NCBI GenBank assembly: GCA_023423275.1
Contig: JAFAFW010000110.1
Coordinates: 153,595-217,594 of the forward strand
DNA: 64,000 nucleotides
DNA from: Pseudomonadota bacterium
GTDB lineage: Bacteria; Pseudomonadota; Alphaproteobacteria; Rhizobiales; Hyphomicrobiaceae
Direction: 5' to 3'
Shown here: piece after piece, positions 15,643-24,060 of the stretch
How positions within the stretch are numbered: the stretch's first letter is position 1
Layout of the letters: each line of letters begins with the position of its first letter
Program-made: the position numbers and the translations under genes
Notes under the pieces: model-generated
Seen by the model: only the letters and a program-made list of their open reading frames with translations
Databases searched by the model: none
Told to the model about the DNA's origin: nothing

Positions 15643-18147
15643 TCAGAACTTGGCCGTAGCCGTCAGGCTCAATACTCGTCCGGGGGCAGGTTGCGCAAGA
15701 TTGTTCAGTGCGTCGACATAGTATTTGTCGAACAAGTTGTCAGCGCTGAAATCCAGTCGGAAATTCTCACTGAGCTTGTAGGATGCAAATGCGTCGATGA
15801 GTGTGTAGGGAGCCCATTCGGCCGTTACAGAGAAGTAGGTTGGGTTTCGCTGCAGCGGAAGAGCACGCTCCCCGACGTAAGTTACGCGCCCTCCTAGGGT
15901 CAGCTTCTCATCAAAGAGACGCGTGCCTACAGTTAGGCTCCCGGTGAATCTCGGCGGTATATGGTTCGTGCCGTAGTCAGCTTCGTTTGTCTCTCCAGCG
16001 CACACGGTGTCATTGTCGCAGAATTCGATATCCGTGTAGTAATTTATAGCTCCCTCTGCGAAGAAAGTCCGGACGTCATAGACCGCGCTCGCCTCAACAC
16101 CCTTGAATACCGCGCGGTCAATGTTCGTTACGCGGAAGCCATTCCCACCAACTCCCGGCAGGCGAAACTGCTCCCTGGAGAGATAATCGTCGTAGTTGTT
16201 CTCGAAATAAGCCGCCTTGAAACGGAACTTGTCAGAAGCGAGCAGGAGGCTGTCCTTCAGAATATTCATCCCGAACTCAAAGTTCCTCGCTTTCTCGGCG
16301 ACCAGATCCGGATTTGGGGTGATGCCCGACGCATTGCGGCCATTCTCGCGTAGGCTTGGCGGCCGGACTCCTTCCTCGTACTGACCATAGAATTGAATAC
16401 CACGCCAGGGTTCGACCATTACCGTCATTCTTGGACTTAGCGCCGTGCCTGTCAGGTCGGGAAACGTTCTGGTCGATTCCCCCGGCGTCGTATCTTGCGT
16501 CTTGTAGTAGTCGACGCGGAGTCCGCTTGTGAGCGTCAGCCAACTCGTCGGCATCCATGCGACATTTCCATAGGCGGCGGCCAGCGTGCGCTCTCCATTT
16601 ACTCCGAGATCCGGCCCGCTGTCTGAGACGGAACTTTCGAAGGAGGCCACAGTACCGTAGTCGATTTTGACCTGGCCATATTGCGTCGCCCAGAGTGATC
16701 TATTCGAGACCTCTCCACCGTACATCTTGACCTGCGTTTCAAATGTGTCGGTTGCGTCGAGGCTTGTCGTCCACGCGCGCACCCTCAGATCGATGAGATC
16801 GTTGTCGAACGGCTTCCAGCCATAGTTGGCCGTGTAGGTGCGAACGATTTTATGAAAGGGCGCCATCTCGTAGTAATAGGGATGGAGGTTGTCGAGCGTG
16901 GTCTCGAGTGCAAAACGTGAGTTCTCACCATACTTGCTCTCGTAATAATTGTACCCGATCTCAAGTGCCTGCTCCTGGCTGAAGAACTTTATCTTTGCGA
17001 GACCGGACGTCACGTCTTGGGATGTATTGAAGACCTCCTCTCCTTTTCCAATGCGGGAAAGAGTGACGGTATCGCCATCGCCATTTCTGAAAGATGTTGG
17101 GCCGTGGGTGCCGGAAAAGTAGTTGCCAGTCCTGCGGCGCGAGCCGGCTATGACGATCTCGGCATTGTCGGCCCGTCCGGCGAGGGCGACGCTGCCGCCG
17201 CCGTTGTTGAAATCGAACAAGCCGGGACGATCGGTCCTGGGAATGTTGTGGTCCCATTCCCGTCCGCCCAATATGTATGCCAGCACGTCAAATGGGACGC
17301 CGGGTTCGCGTGGGGTATTGCCACTCGTGGTCGATCCGCGAAGCCGGAAACCGAAATCCTTACCGGGCAGAAGAATATCGTCAGCATTAAGGGTGCGCAT
17401 TGCCACCACGCCGCCGATCGTTCCGACGGCCTGACCACCACTTGCAGGTCCCTTGGTGATATCGATGCCACCGATGAGGTCAGGATCGATATATACGCGG
17501 TTGTCGACGCCCGAGTATCCGCGATACGTCGAGAAGGATTGCATCGCACCGTCCAGGGTAATGCCCACACGGTTCATGCTTTGGAGGCCGCGTATGTTGA
17601 TGTCGAGCTTTGACGCACCAGCGCGATTCGTGGCCGCCATAACACCCGGTGTCCCACGAAAGAGATCCCCCGGAGTCACGGGCGGCACCCGATCCATCTG
17701 CTCCATCGAGATGTGCGCAGAAGAGCCTGGCGTCTGGTACGGCAGATCGGCGGACGCGGTCGCTCCCCCGCCACCCGACACATCGATGGTGTCGAGCGCA
17801 ATCGCGCCATCGACGGTGGCACCCGCGTTCGAAGGAGCATCTTCACCTGGAACGGAGATTGTCACGGCGTTCGCCCCGACATAGCGCCAAGTAATGCCGG
17901 TGCCCGCCAGCATGATGGTGAGCGCTTGCGCCGGCTGGTATGTTCCGTTCACGGGCTTCGACGTGATGTCGAAGGCCTTGGTCCCGGCATAGAGGATCTG
18001 CAATCCGGTGCGGGAGGACAGATCAGCGAGCGCGCGCGGCACTGGCTTGGCTGCGATGGAGAGAGAAGCGGATTGCCCGGACGTTTGCTGAGCGGACGCT
18101 CGCGCCGGTAGCAGAAGAACGCTTCCGCTCAGGACGCAGACAGCCAA
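15643..18147 (-). CDS. TonB-dependent receptor with an STN domain, 5' end damaged
   Basis: This 834-residue outer-membrane receptor has an STN domain (about 25-95, VPRALADLSSRTGLQILYAG), a plug (about 130-265, with NIRGLQSMNRVGITLDG) and a 22-strand barrel ending in Phe. The text resembles haemoglobin/transferrin and siderophore receptors. STN domains normally signal to a FecR/FecI pair, but none is adjacent. The only start is TTG at 18147; the signal peptide then lacks its positive n-region (AVCVLSGSVLLLPARASAQ), and an in-frame stop lies five codons upstream. The first 125 bases overlap the permease frame. The start of the gene was most likely lost in a deletion that also removed the transporter's ATPase gene. 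Confidence 0.75.
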   Translation of the reverse strand: MAVCVLSGSVLLLPARASAQQTSGQSASLSIAAKPVPRALADLSSRTGLQILYAGTKAFDITSKPVNGTYQPAQALTIMLAGTGITWRYVGANAVTISVPGEDAPSNAGATVDGAIALDTIDVSGGGGATASADLPYQTPGSSAHISMEQMDRVPPVTPGDLFRGTPGVMAATNRAGASKLDINIRGLQSMNRVGITLDGAMQSFSTYRGYSGVDNRVYIDPDLIGGIDITKGPASGGQAVGTIGGVVAMRTLNADDILLPGKDFGFRLRGSTTSGNTPREPGVPFDVLAYILGGREWDHNIPRTDRPGLFDFNNGGGSVALAGRADNAEIVIAGSRRRTGNYFSGTHGPTSFRNGDGDTVTLSRIGKGEEVFNTSQDVTSGLAKIKFFSQEQALEIGYNYYESKYGENSRFALETTLDNLHPYYYEMAPFHKIVRTYTANYGWKPFDNDLIDLRVRAWTTSLDATDTFETQVKMYGGEVSNRSLWATQYGQVKIDYGTVASFESSVSDSGPDLGVNGERTLAAAYGNVAWMPTSWLTLTSGLRVDYYKTQDTTPGESTRTFPDLTGTALSPRMTVMVEPWRGIQFYGQYEEGVRPPSLRENGRNASGITPNPDLVAEKARNFEFGMNILKDSLLLASDKFRFKAAYFENNYDDYLSREQFRLPGVGGNGFRVTNIDRAVFKGVEASAVYDVRTFFAEGAINYYTDIEFCDNDTVCAGETNEADYGTNHIPPRFTGSLTVGTRLFDEKLTLGGRVTYVGERALPLQRNPTYFSVTAEWAPYTLIDAFASYKLSENFRLDFSADNLFDKYYVDALNNLAQPAPGRVLSLTATAKF

Positions 18148-19111
18148 GGCTCGAACGCATCAGGAAGATGAAGGCAATTCCCCCTGCGAACTCGATGATG
18201 ATGCTGAGGGCGGTGTCGAATGAGAAGACACGCTCCAGAACCATTTGTCCGATGACAAGTGTCGCGATTGCAAGGAGAACAGCGACCGGAAGCACATGCC
18301 GGTGTTTGGGCGAGCCGGTTATCTGATAGGCGAGGCTTGCGACCAGAAGGCCAAAGAAGGTCACCGGACCGACCAGGGCCGTGGCCACGGACACCAGAAC
18401 GGAAACGAGGATCAGAACCTGGATAACGGCCCTTTTGTAGTCGACGCCGAGTGAAATGGCTGTTTCGCGACCCAAAGCCAGGACATCGAACGTGGCGAGG
18501 TGGCGTATGCCGAGTAACGTCACCCCCAGGACCGCGATGCCGGAGATCATCAAGACATCGGAATTGACGGTATTGAAATTCGCGAACAGGAGATCCTGAA
18601 GCACGATGAATTCGTTCGGTGCCATGATGCGCTGTAAGAGATTGGAGAGACTGCGGAACAGAACGCCAATCACCAATCCGACGAGCAATACAAGATGGAG
18701 GCTTTGTAAGCGTCCCGAAAACAATGATTGATAAAGCAGGCAGGAAAAGCCGGTCATTACCGCGCACTGGGCGAGAAACATCCCCTGGGGATCGAGCGCC
18801 GCAACGCCGACGGTGCCGATCATGAAGATCAGGCTCGTTTGTGTGAGTTGATAGAGCGCATCGAGGCCCATCAGGGCTGGTGTCAGAATGCGATTGGCTG
18901 TCACGGTCTGAAACAGAACGGTTGAGACGGCGATCGCATATGCCACCAGCACCAGAGCTGCAAGCTTGGCGCCGCGAAACGGCAGAACGAAATTCCAGTT
19001 TCCTTTGACGCCCACCGTCATGAATGCGACTGCCGCGACCAACACCACGACGGTCAGACCACCGATGATGCGCGCCGGGCGATTGCTGGGCTGATCAGGC
19101 GAGGCGGACAT
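18023..19111 (-). CDS. FecCD-type siderophore ABC permease (FatC/VctG-like) with an aberrant tail
   Basis: From the ATG at 19111 the protein keeps the normal family body of about 310 residues up to EFAGGIAFIFLM, where relatives end a few residues later. Here the frame instead runs about 50 residues into the receptor gene with a basic tail (SSLGCLRPERKRSSATG). The start overlaps the end of the first permease by 17 bases. FatC-like permeases pair with FatD-like partners, a binding protein and an ATPase; the ATPase gene expected at this spot is missing. The membrane core may still fold, but the importer lacks its motor. An alternative start at 19183 adds an unlikely leader. Confidence 0.82.
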   Translation of the reverse strand: MSASPDQPSNRPARIIGGLTVVVLVAAVAFMTVGVKGNWNFVLPFRGAKLAALVLVAYAIAVSTVLFQTVTANRILTPALMGLDALYQLTQTSLIFMIGTVGVAALDPQGMFLAQCAVMTGFSCLLYQSLFSGRLQSLHLVLLVGLVIGVLFRSLSNLLQRIMAPNEFIVLQDLLFANFNTVNSDVLMISGIAVLGVTLLGIRHLATFDVLALGRETAISLGVDYKRAVIQVLILVSVLVSVATALVGPVTFFGLLVASLAYQITGSPKHRHVLPVAVLLAIATLVIGQMVLERVFSFDTALSIIIEFAGGIAFIFLMRSSLGCLRPERKRSSATGASVRSANVRAIRFSLHRSQASAARAR

Positions 19112-20051
19112 GTTTGCGCAGCAGAAGGAAGAGGAAAAGGCCGCTGCCGAGAACACCCAGCACGGTCCCGATCGGAATCTCATAAGGGTAGATGATCAGT
19201 CGCCCGGCAATATCGCAAGCGAGCACCGTCCCGGCTCCGAGCACCGCGACCCAGGGCACGGTGCGCCGCATATTGTCTCCCAGCGCCAGGCTGACGAGGT
19301 TGGGGACGACGAGGCCGAGGAACGGGATCATACCCACACTGCCCACCACCACGGCGGTGATCACCGAGACGATCGTCAATCCAAGAAAGATAACGAGGCG
19401 ATAGTTGAGGCCGAGATTGATCGTCAGATCCTGCCCCATCGCTGCGACCGTAAACCAATCCGCAAGCCGATAGGCAATCACCGTAAGCGCGAGGCCGATC
19501 CAGAGCGCTTCGTAGCGCCCCATCAGCACCATGGAAAAGTCGCCCATGCTCCACGAGGCCAGTGATTGCATCAGATCGAAGCGATACGCCAGGAAAGTTG
19601 CAACGGCATTGACCACGCCTCCCAGCATGATGCCGATGATGGGGACCAGTAACGTCGATTGCAGCGGAATGCGATCAAGGATCTTGAGGAAGATCAGCGT
19701 TCCGAAGAGCGCCACGCCGGAGGCGACGGCGAGCCGGACCGGGATTGGCGCTTCCGGCGCGATCAAAAGCACCAGGAGAAAACCGAGATTTGCGGATTCC
19801 GCCGTTCCGACCGTCGATGGCTCGACAAAGCGATTGCGGGCCAGCATCTGCATGAGCAGACCTGCCACCGCCATTGCCGTGCCAGCGAGGACCAAGGCCA
19901 ATGTCCTCGGCAACCGGCTGATGAGCAGAACCTGGAGCGGACCGTCATCCCAGCCGGACGCCAGTAGTCCAGCCCAGGAAATGTCGCTCGCTCCGATGAG
20001 CAGGCTCGTTATTGCGAGCACAACGACAGCGACAGCCGCAATCGCTGACAT
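19095..20051 (-). CDS. FecCD-type siderophore ABC permease (FatD/VctD-like)
   Basis: This 318-residue permease has about nine membrane spans and the FecCD signatures LPRTLALVLAGTAMAVAGLL near 45-65 and VGMIPFLGLVVPNLVSLALG near 235-255, the latter being the cytoplasmic loop that contacts the ATPase. It starts at ATG 20051, nine bases after the binding-protein stop. The order of binding protein, permease, permease is that of fat, vct and ycl petrobactin or vibriobactin-type importers. The frame is intact. Confidence 0.9.
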   Translation of the reverse strand: MSAIAAVAVVVLAITSLLIGASDISWAGLLASGWDDGPLQVLLISRLPRTLALVLAGTAMAVAGLLMQMLARNRFVEPSTVGTAESANLGFLLVLLIAPEAPIPVRLAVASGVALFGTLIFLKILDRIPLQSTLLVPIIGIMLGGVVNAVATFLAYRFDLMQSLASWSMGDFSMVLMGRYEALWIGLALTVIAYRLADWFTVAAMGQDLTINLGLNYRLVIFLGLTIVSVITAVVVGSVGMIPFLGLVVPNLVSLALGDNMRRTVPWVAVLGAGTVLACDIAGRLIIYPYEIPIGTVLGVLGSGLFLFLLLRKHVRLA

Positions 20052-20059
20052 GGAGTGCC

Positions 20060-21016
20060 CTACTTCGCAGCGGAATAGGCGGCGGCGAGATGATCGACAT
20101 TAGCCTGTAGCGATGGCAACCCGCCGGCGACCAGATACCAGCGGACCGGATCGAGGTAGACCACATGCTGCTTTTGCCACGCTGTGGTGCGGGCGACGAG
20201 CGGATTGTTCAACAACTGTGCCGCCGGTTGCCCACGCGCTCCAATCGCGGAATCCCGATCGAGGACAAAAATCCAGTCCGGGTTCGACTTCATGATGAAT
20301 TCGAAGGAAACGCTCTGACCGTGGATCGCGGTATCGAGAGAATCGACCGCGGGAGGAACCCCAAAATCCCGATGGATCGCGCCGAAACGCGACATCGGTC
20401 CGTAAGCGCTTATTTTGCCCCCGGTGGTAAGAATAATCAGGCCGCGGCCTGCACTGGCCGTCGTCGCTCGGACGGCTGTAATGGAATCCTCGAGCTTGGA
20501 CACCAACGCCTCAACGGCGGCTTCCTTACCAAAAATCCGGCCTAAGAGCTGCGCATTACGGATGGCGCTGCCGACGTAGTCCGCCTCGTCCGTCGAGAGG
20601 TCGATCGTCGGCGCAATTTTCGACAACTCCCTGAGCTTGGGAGATGAGCGCGCAGATACGATGATGAGATCGGGACGCGCGGCACTGATCGCCTCGTAAT
20701 CCGGCTCGAACAACGTGCCGCTCTTGATGTACGCGTCAGACGTGTACTTCGCGAGATGCGCCGGCATCAGCGCTCCGACGACGCCGACCACATCCACGCC
20801 GATCGCGTCGAGCGTTTCCAACGATGAAAAGTCAAGGACGACGATGCGCTTCGGCGTGCCCGTCAGCGTGACCTCGCCTTGGGCGTGCTTCACGATAAGA
20901 GGTTCCGCCCGGCTTCCTCCCGAACTGAAGACGGCAATCGCAAGGAGGCACGCGCAGAGCAGCGCCAGCTTGTGGGAGATCGCCGTCCGTTTCTGTCGCC
21001 CGCTGCATGTGGTCAC
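20060..21016 (-). CDS. Periplasmic siderophore-binding protein (FatB/VctP/YclQ-like)
   Basis: From the GTG at 21016 the protein has 318 residues with a signal peptide (hydrophobic LALLCACLLAIAVFSSGGSRA). The mature part carries TPKRIVVLDFSSLETLDAIG and GTLFEPDYEAISAARPDLII, typical of class III binding proteins of the FatB branch that take catecholate/citrate siderophores. GTG is chosen because GGGAAGAG lies about 7 bases upstream; the ATG at 21088 adds a leader without a signal. It heads the permease genes. A RirA-like motif lies about 145 bases upstream. Confidence 0.88.
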   Translation of the reverse strand: MTTCSGRQKRTAISHKLALLCACLLAIAVFSSGGSRAEPLIVKHAQGEVTLTGTPKRIVVLDFSSLETLDAIGVDVVGVVGALMPAHLAKYTSDAYIKSGTLFEPDYEAISAARPDLIIVSARSSPKLRELSKIAPTIDLSTDEADYVGSAIRNAQLLGRIFGKEAAVEALVSKLEDSITAVRATTASAGRGLIILTTGGKISAYGPMSRFGAIHRDFGVPPAVDSLDTAIHGQSVSFEFIMKSNPDWIFVLDRDSAIGARGQPAAQLLNNPLVARTTAWQKQHVVYLDPVRWYLVAGGLPSLQANVDHLAAAYSAAK

Positions 21017-21467
21017 GTCTACTCTTCCCTGCTTCGCTCGTGATGGAGGCGGTTCGTTACCCGCTGTTGGTCTGCCGCTCCGTGACACGGTCTTCGAATA
21101 CGGACCAGGGCACCACCCCAGGACGACGCATTCGGATCTGCGGCGGTGAACTTATAAATATGAATAATTTAGTCAAGTTTAGCCAGCGCCGCAGCGGACT
21201 GAGGAACGGGGGCGCCCCCCTCCTCCAGGTCGCCTCGGCCCGCACTTGAAGCCGTTCGGGCCGAGGAGGCCTCACCCGGGTTTGGCGCCACATCCGTCTG
21301 GGTCATCCCACTGCTGGTCAAGATCCAACCGGGCCGGATCGCTGTCCTGCAACAGTGGAACCCTGCTACGCGATATTGGTCATGGGATTGCGCGGTCGCG
21401 TAGTGGAAGATGCAGCACCCACCCAGTTGGATTCCCCTGGCGCGCCGAGCACAACCGCTACGAACGT
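21017..21467. other. Divergent intergenic region between the siderophore importer and the MFS gene
   Basis: This 451-base region holds the promoters of two divergent genes. Bases 21148-21181 are strongly AT-rich against a GC-rich background and include the iron-operator-like motif at 21161-21175. The rest shows short frames only and nothing I recognise. Confidence 0.5.
21161..21175 (-). promoter_or_regulatory. Possible iron-responsive operator (TGA-N9-TCA)
   Basis: TGA at 21161-21163 and TCA at 21173-21175 are separated by nine AT-rich bases, the pattern of the RirA iron-responsive operator in rhizobia. It lies in the AT-rich patch upstream of the siderophore-binding protein. The motif is short and could arise by chance, and RirA is not universal in the Hyphomicrobiales. 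Confidence 0.35.
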
Positions 21468-22646
21468 ATGACAGATCAGTTTCCGAAGGTATCGCTATGG
21501 CTCCTGGCCCTGCTGACGTTCAGCGGCACCCTGGCGATGCACATCTTCGTACCCGCGCTGCCGAGCGCTGCCACTGCGCTCCACGCCAGTGCCGGAACCG
21601 TGCAGATGACGATCAGCCTTTACATTCTGGGTCTCGCCTTCGGCCAGCTTATCTATGGGCCTTTATCCGACCGGTTCGGACGGCGTCCGGTCCTGATGGC
21701 AGGGCTCGCCCTCTACGCCGGCGCGGGACTTGTTGCGGCACTTGCGCCAAACGCCCACGTTCTCATCGCCGCCCGCCTCTTCCAGGCGCTCGGTGGATGT
21801 GCCGGACTCGTGTTGGGGCGCGCCATCGTTCGAGATACGGCGCCACCCGCCGAGGCAGCCCGGCGTCTCGCACTCATGAACCTGGCGGTGACGATCGGTC
21901 CCGGGATTGCGCCGCTCGCCGGAAGCCTTCTCACCATCATGCTCGGCTGGCGATCTATTCTGTATTTTCTCGCACTGTTCGGCGTCATGAATTTTGTGTG
22001 CGCCTGGCGGCTGCTGCCCGAGACGCGACAGCCCGTGATCTCCCTTCCCGGAAGCTCGATCTCACGCCGCTATCTCCAGCTCCTGCGCTCCAAACCGTTC
22101 CTTGGCTATGCCGTCGGCGGCGGATGCGCGACAACCTCGATGTACGCGTTCGTCGCCGCGGCCCCGTTCATCTTCGCCCATCAGTTGCGCCGCCCGGAAC
22201 ACGAATTGGGTGTCTACCTGGCCATGCTCATTGCAGGCATATGGCTGGGAAGCGCCCTCGCCAGCCGCCTGATCGGATGGGTCGCGATCAATAAGCTGCT
22301 CATCGGCTCCAACCTCATCAGTGTTCTGGCGGCCTTCACCCTGCTGACGACGACGCTGTTTGCGTATTTCAGCCTGCCGTTGACGCTGGTCACGATGTTC
22401 CTCTTTACACTGGGGGTTGGAGTTGCATCGCCGACAGCGCTGAGCCAAGCCATCAGCGTGGATCCGCACGCTATCGGCTCGGCATCCGGGCTTTACGGTT
22501 TCATGCAGATGGTGATCGGCGCGCTGTGTACGATGCTGGCCGGCCTGGGGGATAACCCGATGCTGGCCGCATCACTTGTTCTGAGTATCGCCGGCGTCGT
22601 CGCGCAGCTTTCGTTCTGGATGGCGCGTCAGCAGTCGAATAGTTGA
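21468..22646 (+). CDS. MFS drug/metabolite exporter, Bcr/CflA type
   Basis: This 392-residue protein has twelve spans. Motif A appears as GQLIYGPLSDRFGRRPVLMAG after the second span (about 55-75), and QALGGCAGLVLGRAIVRD is the Bcr/CflA-type motif C region. Family members export bicyclomycin, chloramphenicol, cysteine or siderophores by proton antiport. The start is ATG 21468; longer frames upstream lack membrane features. It stands divergently from the siderophore importer, so a role in siderophore release or detoxification is possible, but the substrate cannot be read from sequence. Confidence 0.88.
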   Translation: MTDQFPKVSLWLLALLTFSGTLAMHIFVPALPSAATALHASAGTVQMTISLYILGLAFGQLIYGPLSDRFGRRPVLMAGLALYAGAGLVAALAPNAHVLIAARLFQALGGCAGLVLGRAIVRDTAPPAEAARRLALMNLAVTIGPGIAPLAGSLLTIMLGWRSILYFLALFGVMNFVCAWRLLPETRQPVISLPGSSISRRYLQLLRSKPFLGYAVGGGCATTSMYAFVAAAPFIFAHQLRRPEHELGVYLAMLIAGIWLGSALASRLIGWVAINKLLIGSNLISVLAAFTLLTTTLFAYFSLPLTLVTMFLFTLGVGVASPTALSQAISVDPHAIGSASGLYGFMQMVIGALCTMLAGLGDNPMLAASLVLSIAGVVAQLSFWMARQQSNS

Positions 22647-22855
22647 CATCGGCTCCCGCCCCGGAGCTCTCCCGGCGTTTACATTCGGCGACAGGAGCAC
22701 TTGACGTCCGACTCCGCATCATGTTGGGTTCGGGCAAGTTTGGTGGTTCCTGCCAGACCTTATCCAACCGCAGTATTTGCGATCATCATCGGGGTTTGTC
22801 GCCGACCTGTTTCGCCGTTCGCAATGCATTGCGGAAATTGATGCTTAGACTGTGA

Positions 22856-23404
22856 ATGATGGCAATTCGGCTTTCTTCTCGCCTGATCCGGCTTTTTCTG
22901 GCAGTCGGCAGAGTTTTCTCTCTGGGCCTCGCAGCGAACCTGGCGGGGACACCAGCCTGGGCCGACGAATGCGAAACCCAATGCAACGCCCGATATCATC
23001 AGTGCAATATCGGCAGCGCGTGGGCTGCGGAGAGAACCTGCGCCACCCAGCTCAAGATCTGCCAGCTCGCATGCACGTCGAAGGGATACGGCTCCATCGC
23101 GTATTCCAAGAAGACGCATGGCCACGGCTACGCACTTGGTCACCCCTCGCGGCTTGAAGCCGAGGGAGCCGCGGTGAAAGAATGCGAGGCACACACCCCC
23201 GCATCGCAAGATTGTCAGCCGCTCATCTGGTTCACCGGCCGCTGCGGAGCGTTGGCACTTGGGGACGGCGGAGCCTACGGCGCCGCACAGCACGCCACTC
23301 AGACGGAAGCATCGAAAAGAGCAGTCGAACTCTGTGCCCCGCACGGAGAAGCCTGCCGCGTCGTCCTTGAGCTCTGCTCTCGCTCCGCGTCTTCGGCGCC
23401 GTAA
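22856..23404 (+). CDS. Secreted cysteine-rich DUF4189 protein
   Basis: This 182-residue protein has a signal peptide (about 1-36, ending TPAWA). A Cys-rich N-terminal part follows with CETQCNARYHQC and CATQLKICQLAC (about 38-72), then a DUF4189 module (about 75-175) with YALGHPSRLEAEGAAVKECE and further Cys residues. The regular Cys pairs suggest disulphides in the periplasm. Function is unknown. Two ATG codons stand side by side at 22856 and 22859. No operon partner is evident. Confidence 0.75.
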   Translation: MMAIRLSSRLIRLFLAVGRVFSLGLAANLAGTPAWADECETQCNARYHQCNIGSAWAAERTCATQLKICQLACTSKGYGSIAYSKKTHGHGYALGHPSRLEAEGAAVKECEAHTPASQDCQPLIWFTGRCGALALGDGGAYGAAQHATQTEASKRAVELCAPHGEACRVVLELCSRSASSAP

Positions 23405-23844
23405 TTCACGCGGCCATGGCAAGGGCGCACGCGCCGTCGCGAAGCTGCGATCGTGCGCGTGCTGGGCATCAGCGTTTATCCGAATCGCTGGAACGGCGTC
23501 TGCGGTAATCCTGCCAGACGACGAAAAACAGGTAAGCCAGCGCGACAACAAACGGCGACAGCACCAGCCAAGGCACCCATTCTGTCATTTGCCGTTAGCC
23601 CTTTTGCACGCTTTTGGTTCGCGTTCCACGATCTCACCCCACCCGATTAGCCTCAATCTCTTCCGCCAAAAGCAGAGGACTTCGGGGCCTAGGGACTGGT
23701 CGCTGGAAATGTAGCACAGCGTTGAGGCGTCTGGCTGCCCGCCGAAGGAAGCCCGATTCCACCAGGCTGCCCGAGACATGCGCGACACGCAACATCCCGC
23801 GATGACAAGCGAAACGAGGTCAGGAGCTAACTATCTGAAATCAT
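23405..23844. other. Intergenic region with one candidate microprotein
   Basis: Apart from the 39-codon frame at 23469-23588 on the minus strand, this 440-base stretch between the DUF4189 gene and tRNA-Lys shows only short frames without recognisable content. Confidence 0.4.
23469..23588 (-). CDS. Candidate 39-residue single-span membrane microprotein
   Basis: The ATG at 23588 opens 39 codons. They begin MTEWVPWLVLSPFVVALAYL, continue FFVVWQDYRRRR and end SSDSDKR before the stop. The layout is one clear membrane helix (about 7-25) followed by a strongly basic then polar tail, so the N-terminus would be outside and the tail cytoplasmic. An AAGGGC lies about 10 bases upstream of the start. I do not recognise a family. 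The amphipathic order and positive-inside tail argue against chance. Confidence 0.45.
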   Translation of the reverse strand: MTEWVPWLVLSPFVVALAYLFFVVWQDYRRRRSSDSDKR

Positions 23845-23920
<76 letters not shown>

Positions 23921-24060
23921 GTTGCCATGACGGCAAAGGGGCCCTTCCGAGCCCCCGAATTGCGCCCATCTAGCACCGTCTGGGACTGCTGTCCAGAGTG
24001 GTTCTCGCCGGGCGGCGGCCTCGCAGCGCATCAGGCCAGGACCTGTGCACCGCGAGCCTG

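Noticed and set aside
21182..21201. A 20-base identity with 47283-47302.
   Set aside because: Flanks do not align and the words are GC-rich; in 64 kb one such match can arise by chance, so no repeat is claimed.
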